Part shown: piece after piece, positions 24,306-33,128 of the stretch
Numbering within the stretch: position 1 is the stretch's first letter
How the letters are laid out: every line of letters starts with the position of its first letter
DNA from: Mesorhizobium loti
GTDB taxonomy: Bacteria > Pseudomonadota > Alphaproteobacteria > Rhizobiales > Rhizobiaceae
DNA length: 64,000 bases
Direction of reading: 5' to 3'
Assembly: GCF_003148495.1 (NCBI RefSeq)
Contig: NZ_QGGH01000002.1
Coordinates: 372,001-436,000 of the forward strand
Made by a program: the position numbers and the translations under genes
The notes under the pieces: model-generated
Told to the model about the DNA's origin: nothing
Database searches by the model: none
Seen by the model: only the letters and a program-made list of their open reading frames with translations

Positions 24306-25457
24306 TCAGGTGGCCGGCTTTTCCGGTATCGGCGATACAGGCGCTCCGGGTCCGATCTTCTGCAGATTGCCCGTGATCACCTGGTCGCCCTCGGCGACGC
24401 CGCTGAGGATGGCGACCTGATCGCCGCTCGTCGGTCCAAGCGAAACCAGCCGCTGGTCGACCGTGTTACCCTTGCCGACGACAAAGAGGTATTTGCCGAG
24501 CTGGCTCGAGCCCAGCGCCGTCTGCGGCACCATCAGCGCGTCAGCCTGCTCTCTCACATGCAGCCGGACACGAACATATTGGCCGGGCAGCAGCGTGAAC
24601 TTGCCGTTACCGATCGTCGCGCGTGCTGTGATGGTACCGGTCGAGCGGTCGACCGAATTGTCGATGAAGGTGAGTTCGCCCTTCTGGCTGGCCTCGGTCT
24701 GGCCAGGAAGCAGCACCTCGACCTCGATCGGGCCGTTCGCACGGGCCTGCTCGATCTCGGCCAGATCCGTCTCGCTCGGATTGAAGGTGACGTAGATCGG
24801 ATCGAGCTGCACCAGCGTGTTGAGCACCGTTCCGGCGACGCTGACCAGTGTTCCGACCGAGGCCTGGTTGCGGCCCAGGCGTCCACCAAACGGCGCCCGG
24901 ATTTCGGCATAGCTCAAATTAAGCTCGGCCGTTCTAACGGCGGCCTGGTTGACCGCCAGTGACGCCTGCGCTTCGCGCAAGGTGCTGGTGCGCTGGTCGA
25001 AGCCGTCCTTGGCGAGGTAGCCGCTCTTGGCAAGCTCGGTGCCGCGGCCGAGATTGGAGCGGGCATAGTCGAGCGTCGCCGTGTCGCGCTGCACCTGCGC
25101 CTTCGCCTGGTCGAGAGCCGCCTGGAAGTCGTCCGGGGAGATCTTGTAGAGGAGGTCGCCCTGCCGGACATCGACACCGTCAGCTGCGGTCTGCTCCTGC
25201 AGGTAGCCTGGAATCCTGGCCTGCAAGGTGATGTTGCGGATCGGCTCCGTCCGCGCGGCGTAGTCGAGGTAGATCGGGATCGTCTTCTTGACGACACTGA
25301 CCACCGGCACTGGCATGACGAACGCCGCTGGAGCAGGCGCCGCGCCTGCCGTGCCGGCATTGAGGCTGAGATTGCCCATGTCGAGCAGATGGACGCTGGC
25401 CACCGAGATCGCTCCCAGCGCGACAGCTGTTCCCAACGCGATTTTCCATTTACGCAT
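24306..25457 (-). CDS. RND efflux pump periplasmic adaptor (membrane fusion protein)
   Basis: A 383-residue AcrA/MexA-type adaptor. A short N-terminal hydrophobic segment (residues 5-25) anchors or exports it. The lipoyl half-motif QARIPGYLQEQTAADGVDVRQG, a helical hairpin (AQVQRDTATLDYARSNL...) and the beta-barrel segment (EIRAPFGGRLG) are in the usual order. It links the inner-membrane RND pump to an outer-membrane channel. It is 15 bases downstream of the pump gene on the same strand. No outer-membrane TolC-like gene is adjacent. Confidence 0.87.
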   Translation of the reverse strand: MRKWKIALGTAVALGAISVASVHLLDMGNLSLNAGTAGAAPAPAAFVMPVPVVSVVKKTIPIYLDYAARTEPIRNITLQARIPGYLQEQTAADGVDVRQGDLLYKISPDDFQAALDQAKAQVQRDTATLDYARSNLGRGTELAKSGYLAKDGFDQRTSTLREAQASLAVNQAAVRTAELNLSYAEIRAPFGGRLGRNQASVGTLVSVAGTVLNTLVQLDPIYVTFNPSETDLAEIEQARANGPIEVEVLLPGQTEASQKGELTFIDNSVDRSTGTITARATIGNGKFTLLPGQYVRVRLHVREQADALMVPQTALGSSQLGKYLFVVGKGNTVDQRLVSLGPTSGDQVAILSGVAEGDQVITGNLQKIGPGAPVSPIPEKPAT

Positions 25458-25472
25458 GATAAGTCTCCAATC

Positions 25473-28400
25473 TTATTCGGCCGCTTCCGCCAGGGGAGGG
25501 AAGGCGGGTTCGGCAGTTGGTTCATTGTCTTGAGAGGCGGGCTCGTCATGGCCGCGGCGTTCGCGCAGCTGTTCGATGACCGCGTAGAAGACCGGCACGA
25601 ACACCAGCGACAGGATGGTCGCCGCGACCATGCCGCCGAACACGGTGGTGCCGATCGACTGACGGCTGGCGGCACCGGCGCCGGTCGCAAACATGAGCGG
25701 CAGCACGCCGAGGATGAAGGCGAAAGCCGTCATCAGGATCGGCCGCAGCCGCAGACGTGCCGCTTCCATCGCCGCGTCAACGATGCTGAGGCCTTCCTCG
25801 CGCCGTCGCCGGGCGAATTCGACGATCAGGATCGCATTCTTCGCCGCCAGGCCGATCAGCATGACGAAGCCGATCTGCGAGTAGACGTCGATCTGCATGC
25901 CGCGCAGCAACAAAGCCACGAAGGCGCCGAACAAGGCCAGTGGCACCGCCAGCAGCACCATGAACGGCATCGCCCAGCTCTCATACTGCATCGCCAGGAT
26001 CAGGAAGACGAAGACGATGGCGAGGCCGAAGACGACCGACGCGATCGAGCCTGCCTTGAGCTCCTGGAAGGTGATGCCGGTCCATTCAAAACCGAAATCC
26101 CTGGGCAGTGCGGTGGCGGCCGCCCGTTCCATCGCGGCAACCGCCTGGCCCGAGGAGAAGCCGGGTGCGGCACCGCCATTGATCGAGGCCGAGGCGTTGT
26201 TGTTGTAATGCGGCACGGTTTCCGGGCCGACGAAGGGTACGAGTTTGCCCAGAGTGCTGAGCGGCACCATGCCGCCGGAGGCATTGCGCACATAGAGCCG
26301 CGAAATGTCGGCTGCACCCGCGCGTGCATCCTTGTCGGCCTGAATGGTCACCCGGAAGGTGCGGCCAAACAGGTTGAAGTCGTTCACGTAAAGCGAGCCG
26401 AGATAGATCTGCAGCGTGTTGAAGATGTCAGGCAGGTTGAGGCCGAGCAGTTTCGCCTTGCTGCGGTCGAGGTCGTAGTTGAACTGCGGCGTCGAGGTCG
26501 AGAACGGCGAGAACAGCTGTTGCGGATTGATCTCCGGCTGCTTGCGCGCCTCGGCGATCACGGCTTGCGTGGCATCGTTGAGGGCTGAACTGCCGCGGCC
26601 GGTGAGATCCTCGACGACGAATTCAAAGCCGCCCGTGGTGCCGATACCAGGGATCGACGGCGGATCGAAGCTCAGCGCAAAAGCTTCCGGGATCTGCATC
26701 AGCTTGCCGCGCACGTCGGCGACGAGCTTCGAGGCATTCTGGTCGGGACCGCGTTCCTCCCATGGCTTCAGGATGGCGAATTCGACCGCCGAATTCGACT
26801 GCGCGGCACTGGTCAGGAAATTTAGGCCGCTGATCGAACCGACAATGTCGACGCCGGGTGTCGCCTGCAGGATGTCGCGCGCCTTTTGCGCCACCGCGTC
26901 GGTGCGTTCCAGCGACGCGCCGTCGGGCAATTGGATGACGACGAAGAAATAGCCCTGGTCCTCGACCGGAAGGAAGGTCGAGGGCAGCCGCTGCCAGACG
27001 AAATAGGTGGCGACCAGTCCGGCCGCGAACAGGCCGAGCATGATCCAGCGCAAGCGGATGAGGATGCGCACACCATTGGCATAGGCGTGCGACAGCCTAT
27101 CGAAGCCGGTGTTGAACCAGCGGAACGGGGCGAACTGCGTCTCGCCGCGATGCCGCAGGAAGGCAGCACTGAGCGCGGGGCTCAGCGTCAGCGAATTGAA
27201 GGCGGAGATGCCGACGGAAATCGCCACCGTCAGCGCGAACTGGTTGTAGAGCTTGCCGGAGACGCCGGGAATGAAAGCGACCGGCACGAACACCGCCATC
27301 AGCACGGCGGTGGTGGCGATGATCGGACCGGTGACCTCGGCCATAGCGGCCTTGGTCGCCGCAAGCGGCTTGAGCCCGGCCTCCAGCTGTCGTTCGACAT
27401 TCTCGACCACGACGATGGCGTCGTCGACGACGAGGCCGATCGCCAGCACCATGCCGAGCAAAGAGAGCATGTTGAGCGAGAAACCGAGCATCTCCATGAC
27501 CACCAGCGTCGCCACCAGCGACACCGGAATGGCGATGGTCGGGATGATCGTCGTGCGCCAGCTCTGCAGGAAGAGGAACACCACGGCGACGACCAGCACC
27601 AGCGCTTCGCCGAGCGTGATCAGCACGTCATGCATCGAGGCCGAGACGAAGCGGGTCGTGTCGTAGTGCATCGCATAGGAGACGCCCTTCGGGAACCGGC
27701 CCGAAAGCTCCTGCATCTTGTCCTTGACGCGCTGCTGAAGATCGAGCGCGTTGGAGCCGGGCATTTGATAGACGGCAAGCACCACGGTCGGATCCTTGCC
27801 GAAGAAGGCCGACGACGAATATTGCAGTGCGCCGAGCTCGATGCGGGCGACGTCGCGCAGCCTGACCAGCGAACCGGTGTCCGTGTTGGCGCGCACGACG
27901 ATGTCGCCGAACTCCTTAGGGTCGCTGAGGCGGCCGACGGCATTGACCTGCATCTCGAAGGCGGTGCCGGCCGGCGCCGGCGACTGGCCGATCTTGCCGG
28001 CCGCCACCTGGACGTTCTGCTCGGCGATGGCGTTTTGCACGTCGACGGCGGTGATGCCGAGGTTGGCGAGCTTGTCGGGATCGAGCCAGACGCGCATCGA
28101 ATAGCGCCGCTCGCCGAAGATCTGCACGTCGCCGACGCCGGGCAACCGCTTCAGCGGATCGACCACCTGCAGATAGGCAAGGTTGCTCAGCGCCACCGGA
28201 TCGACCGAACTGTCCGGCGAAGTCAGGTTGACGATGAGCACGAAATTCGGGTTCTGCTTCTTGATCGTCACGCCGCCCTGGTTGACGATCGCCGGCAGCG
28301 ACGAGGCGGCCTGCGAGACACGGTTCTGCACGTCGACGGCGGCGGTGCTGAGCGAATAGCCGACATCGAAGGTGATGGTGATGGTCGAGGAGCCGTCATT

Positions 28401-28649
28401 GGAGCTCGTCGACGACATGTAGGTCATGCCTTGCACGCCGTTGATCTGCTGCTCCAGCGGGGTCGTCACCGTGTCGGCCACCACTTGCGCGCTGGCGCCC
28501 GGATAGTGGGCGCTGACCACGACCTGCGGCGGTGTGATGTCGGGAAACTGCGAGACGGGCAGCAGGAAATAACAAATCGTCCCGGCGAGCACCATGATGA
28601 TGGCGATCGCCGAGGCGAAGATCGGGCGGTGGATGAAAAAGTTTACCAC
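25473..28649 (-). CDS. RND multidrug efflux transporter (HAE1 family)
   Basis: A 1058-residue inner-membrane proton/drug antiporter of the AcrB/MexB/BepE type, full family length with twelve membrane spans and two large periplasmic loops. The proton-relay pair appears in GLVVDDAIVVVENVER and the N-terminus reads VNFFIHRPIFASAI. The GTG at 28649 gives this standard N-terminus, 10 bases after GGGGAGG; an upstream TTG at 28658 is too close to that site. It overlaps the small upstream gene by 7 bases and precedes its adaptor. The divergent TetR protein is the probable repressor. Confidence 0.88.
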   Translation of the reverse strand: MVNFFIHRPIFASAIAIIMVLAGTICYFLLPVSQFPDITPPQVVVSAHYPGASAQVVADTVTTPLEQQINGVQGMTYMSSTSSNDGSSTITITFDVGYSLSTAAVDVQNRVSQAASSLPAIVNQGGVTIKKQNPNFVLIVNLTSPDSSVDPVALSNLAYLQVVDPLKRLPGVGDVQIFGERRYSMRVWLDPDKLANLGITAVDVQNAIAEQNVQVAAGKIGQSPAPAGTAFEMQVNAVGRLSDPKEFGDIVVRANTDTGSLVRLRDVARIELGALQYSSSAFFGKDPTVVLAVYQMPGSNALDLQQRVKDKMQELSGRFPKGVSYAMHYDTTRFVSASMHDVLITLGEALVLVVAVVFLFLQSWRTTIIPTIAIPVSLVATLVVMEMLGFSLNMLSLLGMVLAIGLVVDDAIVVVENVERQLEAGLKPLAATKAAMAEVTGPIIATTAVLMAVFVPVAFIPGVSGKLYNQFALTVAISVGISAFNSLTLSPALSAAFLRHRGETQFAPFRWFNTGFDRLSHAYANGVRILIRLRWIMLGLFAAGLVATYFVWQRLPSTFLPVEDQGYFFVVIQLPDGASLERTDAVAQKARDILQATPGVDIVGSISGLNFLTSAAQSNSAVEFAILKPWEERGPDQNASKLVADVRGKLMQIPEAFALSFDPPSIPGIGTTGGFEFVVEDLTGRGSSALNDATQAVIAEARKQPEINPQQLFSPFSTSTPQFNYDLDRSKAKLLGLNLPDIFNTLQIYLGSLYVNDFNLFGRTFRVTIQADKDARAGAADISRLYVRNASGGMVPLSTLGKLVPFVGPETVPHYNNNASASINGGAAPGFSSGQAVAAMERAAATALPRDFGFEWTGITFQELKAGSIASVVFGLAIVFVFLILAMQYESWAMPFMVLLAVPLALFGAFVALLLRGMQIDVYSQIGFVMLIGLAAKNAILIVEFARRRREEGLSIVDAAMEAARLRLRPILMTAFAFILGVLPLMFATGAGAASRQSIGTTVFGGMVAATILSLVFVPVFYAVIEQLRERRGHDEPASQDNEPTAEPAFPPLAEAAE

Positions 28650-28897
28650 GACACGCAAGCCTCCCCGGCTGCTCTTGCCCGCCCGAAGGCGCTGGCAACC
28701 CTGGACAGCCCTTGACCGCGCCCGTCGCCGGGCTCGTCCAGCGAACGCAGCAACGGCACCTCATGGCGTTGCGCATCGGCAAGCGAGCGCAGCATCTTTT
28801 CAAAGGCGCGCGGGTCGACGCCATCTGCTTTCATGACCAGCCGGATCATCGGATCCCGGACGGCTTCATCTATGGTAAGATCGCGGCGCTGTGGCAT
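28643..28897 (-). CDS. Small conserved-type hypothetical protein leading the RND operon
   Basis: An 84-residue polypeptide with an ATG preceded by a perfect AAGGAG 7 bases upstream, the best ribosome site in the area. The N-terminal 40 residues (TIDEAVRDPMIRLVMKADGVD) resemble short unannotated proteins found in rhizobia. There is no membrane span. Its stop overlaps the RND gene start by 7 bases, so translation of the pump is probably coupled to it. Function unknown. Confidence 0.55.
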   Translation of the reverse strand: MPQRRDLTIDEAVRDPMIRLVMKADGVDPRAFEKMLRSLADAQRHEVPLLRSLDEPGDGRGQGLSRVASAFGRARAAGEACVSW

Positions 28898-29049
28898 TGG
28901 CCGGCTCCTTGTCTGTCGATTCGCAGCCCATGCTCACGAACCGTTTTTCATCTCTTCACCGGCCGAGGCCGCATGAACCGCAGTTTTTCGCCCATTCCGA
29001 TCTGGCAGGACCAGTTCACGGCCTTGTTATTGACGGGAGGCGACATAGG

Positions 29050-29091
29050 TGTTACCAGTAAGTAACATTTGCATAGTTACAGACCGGTAAC
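29050..29091. promoter_or_regulatory. Two tandem TetR-operator dyads
   Basis: GTTAC-N6-GTAAC occurs twice: TGTTAC-cagtaa-GTAACA (29050-29067) and GTTAC-agaccg-GTAAC (29076-29091). Spacing within the dyads is identical and their centres are 25 bases apart. They lie between the divergent RND operon and tetR gene and are well placed for repression of both. Confidence 0.6.
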
Positions 29092-29138
29092 ACCCTAGTC
29101 AAGAGGTGGCCGTGGTTTTTAGGAAACGAAAGGAGATC

Positions 29139-29732
29139 ATGATGACAGACGGCGTCGTGGAGCGCTCACGTCCCCGGGATCGAATTCTGGAGACGGCGCG
29201 TGACATGTTCCACAAGCACGGCATCAAGGGCGTCGGCGTCGACGCCATCACCGAGGCTGCCGGCACGAACAAGATGACGCTCTATCGTCACTTCGAATCC
29301 AAGGACGAGCTGATCGTCGAATGCCTGCGCGCCAATGCGGCCAAGGCTGGCGCCATGTGGGATGCATTCGAGGCCGAATTTCCTGGTGACAAGCTTGCGC
29401 AGCTGCACGCCTGGGTTCGCAAGGCGGCTGCCATGCTCAATGCTGACGGCCGTGGCTGTGACATGGCCAATGCCGCCGCTGAGCTGACCGAGCCCGACCA
29501 TCCGGCCAGGCTGGTGATCAGGGAGCTCAAGGAAGTCCAGCGCCAGCGCCTTGTGACGCTATGTCGAGATGCCGGCATTGGTCAGGCCGAACTGCTCGCC
29601 GATACGCTGTCGCTGCTGTTCGAGGGCGCGCGTGTCAGTGTGCAGACCGTGGGTGCCGAAGGTCCGAGCACGCAGTTCGTGCGCATGGCCGAAGGGTTGA
29701 TCGTTTCCTTCCGGGGTACCGCCGCCGGTTGA
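29139..29732 (+). CDS. TetR-family transcriptional regulator
   Basis: A 197-residue repressor. The HTH is at about residues 12-58 (RDRILETARDMFHKHGIKGVGVDAITEAAGTNKMTLYRHFESKDEL). The rest is an all-helical ligand-binding domain of the AefR/AcrR-like type. Two ATGs (29139 and 29142) follow AAAGGAG; either can be used. It is divergent from the RND operon with paired operator-like dyads between them, so it probably represses the pump and itself. Confidence 0.87.
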   Translation: MMTDGVVERSRPRDRILETARDMFHKHGIKGVGVDAITEAAGTNKMTLYRHFESKDELIVECLRANAAKAGAMWDAFEAEFPGDKLAQLHAWVRKAAAMLNADGRGCDMANAAAELTEPDHPARLVIRELKEVQRQRLVTLCRDAGIGQAELLADTLSLLFEGARVSVQTVGAEGPSTQFVRMAEGLIVSFRGTAAG

Positions 29733-29828
29733 AATCCGCCGCGACTGTTGGCGATTTGCCGATCTGCGACCGAGGGATGCCTAACGCCCCTTGGCGCAGG
29801 GCGGCACCGGAATTTCCGACGCTGAACG

Positions 29829-29945
29829 AAAAAAGCCCGCTGCCGGGAGGAGGTGGCAGCGGGCTCGATTTCGAATGTGGCGCGGGAGGAGGTGCACCCC
29901 ATTCAGCGTCGGCATCGCATCTGGGAGGAGTAGATGGCCGACAAC
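29829..29945 (-). ncRNA. Anti-Shine-Dalgarno small RNA, alpha-r14/'cuckoo' type
   Basis: Transcribed leftward, the sequence forms two consecutive hairpins, each with CCUCCUCCC in the loop. Hairpin 1 pairs AATGgGGTGC with GCGCCaCATT (about 29907-29874). Hairpin 2 is the terminator: a perfect 10-bp stem GCCCGCTGCC/GGCAGCGGGC (29864-29855 with 29844-29835) followed by U6 (29834-29829). A third CTCCTCCC copy lies at 29930-29923. This is the architecture described for the rhizobial alpha-r14 (cuckoo) RNAs, which are thought to bind ribosome sites. The 5' end and promoter are not visible with certainty, so the upper coordinate is approximate. Confidence 0.7.
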
Positions 29946-30063
29946 CAGAAACTACGAATTGCCCAATGATTCGGCAACAATGAATTGTGCATAGCTGCTG
30001 TGCAGATTTGCCGTATCAATTATCCTACAAATCCGGAAACAGACTTTGCCAGGCCACTCCGCC

Positions 30064-31086
30064 TTACTGCACCGGGACGTTTTCCCTGAAGATCAAACGC
30101 GGCTCGATGAACTTTCGCGTCAGATAGGGCGCCGAGGAGGCAATCGAGCCGAGCAGGCGAATGACCGACTGTTCCGCGATCAGCCTGGCATTCTGGTCGA
30201 TGACGACATCGAGCAGGTCGTCGACGAGGTGTCCCCGCGTGTCCTTCGTCAAGTCGTGGCAGATGAACACCGGCTTGCGGTTCGGCCTGGCTTCCCGGAT
30301 CGCCTTTGCAACGCCTGAGTGTCCGGCTCCGACGCAATAGATGCCGAGCAGCTCCGGCTGGTTGTGCAGCGCCTTCATGGTCTCGGTGTAGCTGACGTCA
30401 GGTTCGTCGTTGATGTCGACGGCGCTGCTGACCGTCAGATTGGGGAATTCTTCATTGAGAACGGAGCGGAAACCCATTTCGCGTTCCTCGTGGCCGCGAT
30501 AGGAGCGTGAGCCGACGACCATCGCCAGATGGCCCGTGCAGCCGCCAAGGAAGCGTCCCATCAACAGCGCCGCCGTTCGTCCCGCGACCCGGTTGTCGAT
30601 GCCGACATAGGCCGAGCGCGGTGCCGCCGGAACGTCGGACACCAGCGTCACCAGGCGCATGCCGGCGTCGACGATGTCGCGCAGGATGTTGCGCGTGCGC
30701 GGATGGTCGACGGCGATGACACCGACGCCATTGGCCCTGAGCGAGAGGTTTTCGACGGCTGTCTGCAGCGCGCTCGGCGAGATTCCGGCGAGGTTGTGGA
30801 TCCGGCACGAGGCGACGAGCGGCAGGCGCGCGGCATAATCCTCGATATGCCCGGCGAGATCGCGCATGAAAGCATTGCTGCCGATCGGCAGCAGGAATTC
30901 GAGATGGGCGGGCCGCGAGGGCAGCGTCACCTGATCGGCGACCGGCAGATAGCCGAGCTGTTTGGCCGCCTCCAAAACGCGCTGCCGGTTGGCGGCACTC
31001 GCACCTGGCCGGTTGTTGAGCACCCTGTCGACCGTTGCGGTCGACAGCCCGCAATTGCGAGCGATATCGGAGACGGTGGCTTTCAT
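30064..31086 (-). CDS. LacI-family transcriptional regulator
   Basis: A 340-residue repressor. The N-terminal HTH and hinge helix are clear (ATVSDIARNCGLSTATVDRVLNN with NRQRVLEAAKQLGYLP), followed by a periplasmic-binding-like sugar domain. The ATG at 31086 is confirmed by the standard family N-terminus. Its start overlaps the stop of an 18-codon upstream reading frame (ATGA) made by a 53-base tandem duplication. It is downstream of a sugar ABC transporter on the same strand and probably controls it. Confidence 0.85.
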   Translation of the reverse strand: MKATVSDIARNCGLSTATVDRVLNNRPGASAANRQRVLEAAKQLGYLPVADQVTLPSRPAHLEFLLPIGSNAFMRDLAGHIEDYAARLPLVASCRIHNLAGISPSALQTAVENLSLRANGVGVIAVDHPRTRNILRDIVDAGMRLVTLVSDVPAAPRSAYVGIDNRVAGRTAALLMGRFLGGCTGHLAMVVGSRSYRGHEEREMGFRSVLNEEFPNLTVSSAVDINDEPDVSYTETMKALHNQPELLGIYCVGAGHSGVAKAIREARPNRKPVFICHDLTKDTRGHLVDDLLDVVIDQNARLIAEQSVIRLLGSIASSAPYLTRKFIEPRLIFRENVPVQ

Positions 31087-31149
31087 GCCGCAACCCACAG
31101 CCCGCAATTGCGGGCGATATCCGAGACGGTGGCTTTCATGCCGCAACCC
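31044..31149. repeat. 53-base tandem duplication covering the lacI-type gene start
   Basis: Units 31044-31096 and 31097-31149 are identical except for two bases (cgagcg/cgggcg and tcgg/tccg). The left unit contains the real start codon and the first 14 codons of the repressor; the right unit duplicates them upstream. Confidence 0.85.
31083..31139 (-). CDS. Upstream reading frame coupled to the LacI-type gene
   Basis: ATG at 31139 opens an 18-residue frame, MKATVSDIARNCGLWVAA, whose first 14 residues equal those of the repressor. Its TGA overlaps the repressor ATG as ATGA. The frame exists because the 53-base duplication is not a multiple of three. It could couple or tune repressor translation. 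Expression is not proven. Confidence 0.45.
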   Translation of the reverse strand: MKATVSDIARNCGLWVAA

Positions 31150-31226
31150 TATGCGCCGATGCGATGCTGCGCCAGACGAGCGATGCGTTTTGAGGTGACG
31201 GATGATTGCCACCCATCACCCGATAG

Positions 31227-32018
31227 TCAGTGCGATGGCTTGCCATCGGCGATGGCATCGCGGATTTCCTTGTCCGACATGCCGGTGATGATCCGTTCGA
31301 CCTCCGCCACGCTGGTTTTCTTCGGGTCGATGTCGTCGGCGACCACCTTGCCCCGGCGCATGACGACGATGCGGTCGACCACCTGGAAGACATGGTGGAT
31401 GTTATGGGCGATGAAAATGCAGGAGTGGCCGGAATCGCGGGCGCTGCGCACGAAACTCAGCACGCCCTGTGTTTCGGCGACGCCGAGATTGTTGGTCGGC
31501 TCGTCCAAGATGATCAGGTCGCTGTCGAAATGCATGGCGCGCGCGATCGCCACCGCCTGACGCTCGCCGCCGGAGAGCGAGCCGATCGGTGTCGTCGGCG
31601 GGATGTTCTTCGAGATGCCGACCTGCTTGAGCAGGTCGCGGGCGACATTGTTCATGGCGTCCTGGTCCATCCGGTTGAGGAAGCGCGGTGGCTTGATCGG
31701 TTCGCGCCCGAGGAACAAATTGCGGGCGATCGACAGTTGCGTGACCAGTGCCGAGTCCTGGTAGATCGTCTCGATGCCGTGGGCGATGGCGTCGCTGGTG
31801 CTGCGCAGGCTCACCTTCTTGCCGCGGATGAAGATGTCGCCGCTGGTCAGCGGAACAGCGCCTGAAAGCACCTTGATCAGCGTCGACTTGCCGGCGCCAT
31901 TGTCGCCGAGCAGGCCGACGATCTCCTGTTCATTGACGTGGAAATTGGCATCCTCCAGGGCCTGCACGCGGCCATAGGATTTGCGGATGTTCTGCATGCG
32001 GATCAGCGGCTCGGCCAT
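31227..32018 (-). CDS. Sugar ABC transporter ATP-binding protein (single-domain)
   Basis: A 263-residue ATPase of the FrcA-like single-domain type. Walker A is GDNGAGKST, signature LSGGERQAVA, Walker B LIILDEPTNNLG, and the switch is HNIHHV. Most sugar importers of this class have a double ATPase; the one-domain form presumably acts as a homodimer. It lies 4 bases after the permease gene and ahead of the LacI gene. Substrate unknown, a pentose or hexose is likely. Confidence 0.86.
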   Translation of the reverse strand: MAEPLIRMQNIRKSYGRVQALEDANFHVNEQEIVGLLGDNGAGKSTLIKVLSGAVPLTSGDIFIRGKKVSLRSTSDAIAHGIETIYQDSALVTQLSIARNLFLGREPIKPPRFLNRMDQDAMNNVARDLLKQVGISKNIPPTTPIGSLSGGERQAVAIARAMHFDSDLIILDEPTNNLGVAETQGVLSFVRSARDSGHSCIFIAHNIHHVFQVVDRIVVMRRGKVVADDIDPKKTSVAEVERIITGMSDKEIRDAIADGKPSH

Positions 32019-32021
32019 GGT

Positions 32022-33008
32022 TCAAGTCCCCGCCTGATGCCGGCGTTCCAGCCATGAATGCAGTGCCATCATGCCAAGGATGATGGCGCCGATGAAGATG
32101 TTGTAGGCAAGGCCGGGCACGCCGATCAGCACAATGCCGTTGCGCATGACGCGCAGGATCAGGATGCCGAGCACGGTGCCGATGATGGTGCCGCGCCCGC
32201 CGGTCAGCGCCGTGCCGCCGATCACCACCATGGCGATGACTTCGAGCTCATAGCCGGTGCCGCTGTTGGGGTTGGCTGCCGAAGTGCGCAGCGAGGAGAT
32301 GACGCCGGCGAGCGACGCCATGACCGACGACAGCACGAACAGGCCGATCTTGACGCCGCTGACATTGACGCCGCGCGCGCGCGCCGCACTGGGGTTGCCG
32401 CCGGCCGCCTGGATCCAGTTGCCGGTGCGGCTTTGCGTCAGCACATAGCCGAGCGCGATCGCCGCGGCGATGAACCAGAACAGCGACATGTAGATGCGGA
32501 ACGGCCCGATGAAGAAGTCGCCGACCAGTATGTTGGCGAGCCAGCTGCCCTCGGCGCTCCAGGTGCGCTGCGGAAAACCGTCGGTGACGAAGAGGGCGGT
32601 GCCACGCACCACCAGCAGCATGCCGAGCGTCACCAGGAAGGACGGGATCTTGAGCTGCGTCACGAACCAGCCATTGACCAGCCCGATGAGGGCGGCAACC
32701 AGCAGCGCGGCGACAAAGCCGACCTCAAGCGAAGTGAGGCCGCTGTTGAACAGCGTCCACATCAGCACCGGCGAGAAACCGAACAGCGAACCGACGGACA
32801 GGTCGAATTCGCCTGACGTCATCAACAGCGTCATCGCCAGCGCGATCAGGCCGAGCTCGACCGTGAAGGCCAGCGTGTTGGAGATGTTCTGCGGCGACAG
32901 GAAGTCGTGATTGAAGCTCCAGAAGACGGCGATCTCGACGACGAGCAGTACGAAGGGGCCGAACTCGGGCCGCGCGATCAGGCGTTGGATGAGGGAATGG
33001 TTTTCCAC
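32022..33008 (-). CDS. Sugar ABC transporter permease
   Basis: A 328-residue RbsC/FrcB-type permease with eight to ten membrane spans. The family motifs TSGEFDLSVGS, NPSAARARGVNV and VVIGGTALTGGRGTIIGT are present. It follows the binding-protein gene after a 120-base gap with a strong hairpin and precedes the ATPase by 3 bases. It forms the membrane channel of the LacI-linked importer. Confidence 0.86.
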   Translation of the reverse strand: MENHSLIQRLIARPEFGPFVLLVVEIAVFWSFNHDFLSPQNISNTLAFTVELGLIALAMTLLMTSGEFDLSVGSLFGFSPVLMWTLFNSGLTSLEVGFVAALLVAALIGLVNGWFVTQLKIPSFLVTLGMLLVVRGTALFVTDGFPQRTWSAEGSWLANILVGDFFIGPFRIYMSLFWFIAAAIALGYVLTQSRTGNWIQAAGGNPSAARARGVNVSGVKIGLFVLSSVMASLAGVISSLRTSAANPNSGTGYELEVIAMVVIGGTALTGGRGTIIGTVLGILILRVMRNGIVLIGVPGLAYNIFIGAIILGMMALHSWLERRHQAGT

Positions 33009-33083
33009 TGATAACCCGCGACATGATGGGGATTGGCTGACACCTGCACATAGGCGTGCGAAAGGCTCGGCGAATGGAGAAGC

Positions 33084-33113
33084 CAGTCGCGACCGCCAGG
33101 GCGATCGCGACTG
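33084..33113 (-). terminator. Intercistronic hairpin after the sugar-binding-protein gene
   Basis: CAGTCGCGA and TCGCGACTG form a perfect 9-bp stem with a 12-base loop that can pair further (CCGCC/GGGCG-like). It lies between the binding-protein stop and the permease start and has no U-run on the minus strand. Confidence 0.55.
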
Positions 33114-33128
33114 CTTGGGTTTGGGATC

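Noticed and set aside
26886..28715. 609-codon plus-strand frame opposite the RND pump gene
   Set aside because: Composition is that of an antisense shadow (mostly His, Arg, Asp, Glu); the RND gene on the other strand is unmistakable.
29733..29828. Terminator for tetR on the plus strand at the 29835-29864 hairpin
   Set aside because: The run of six A residues is on the left side, so the U-run follows the hairpin only on the minus strand; it ends the small RNA instead.
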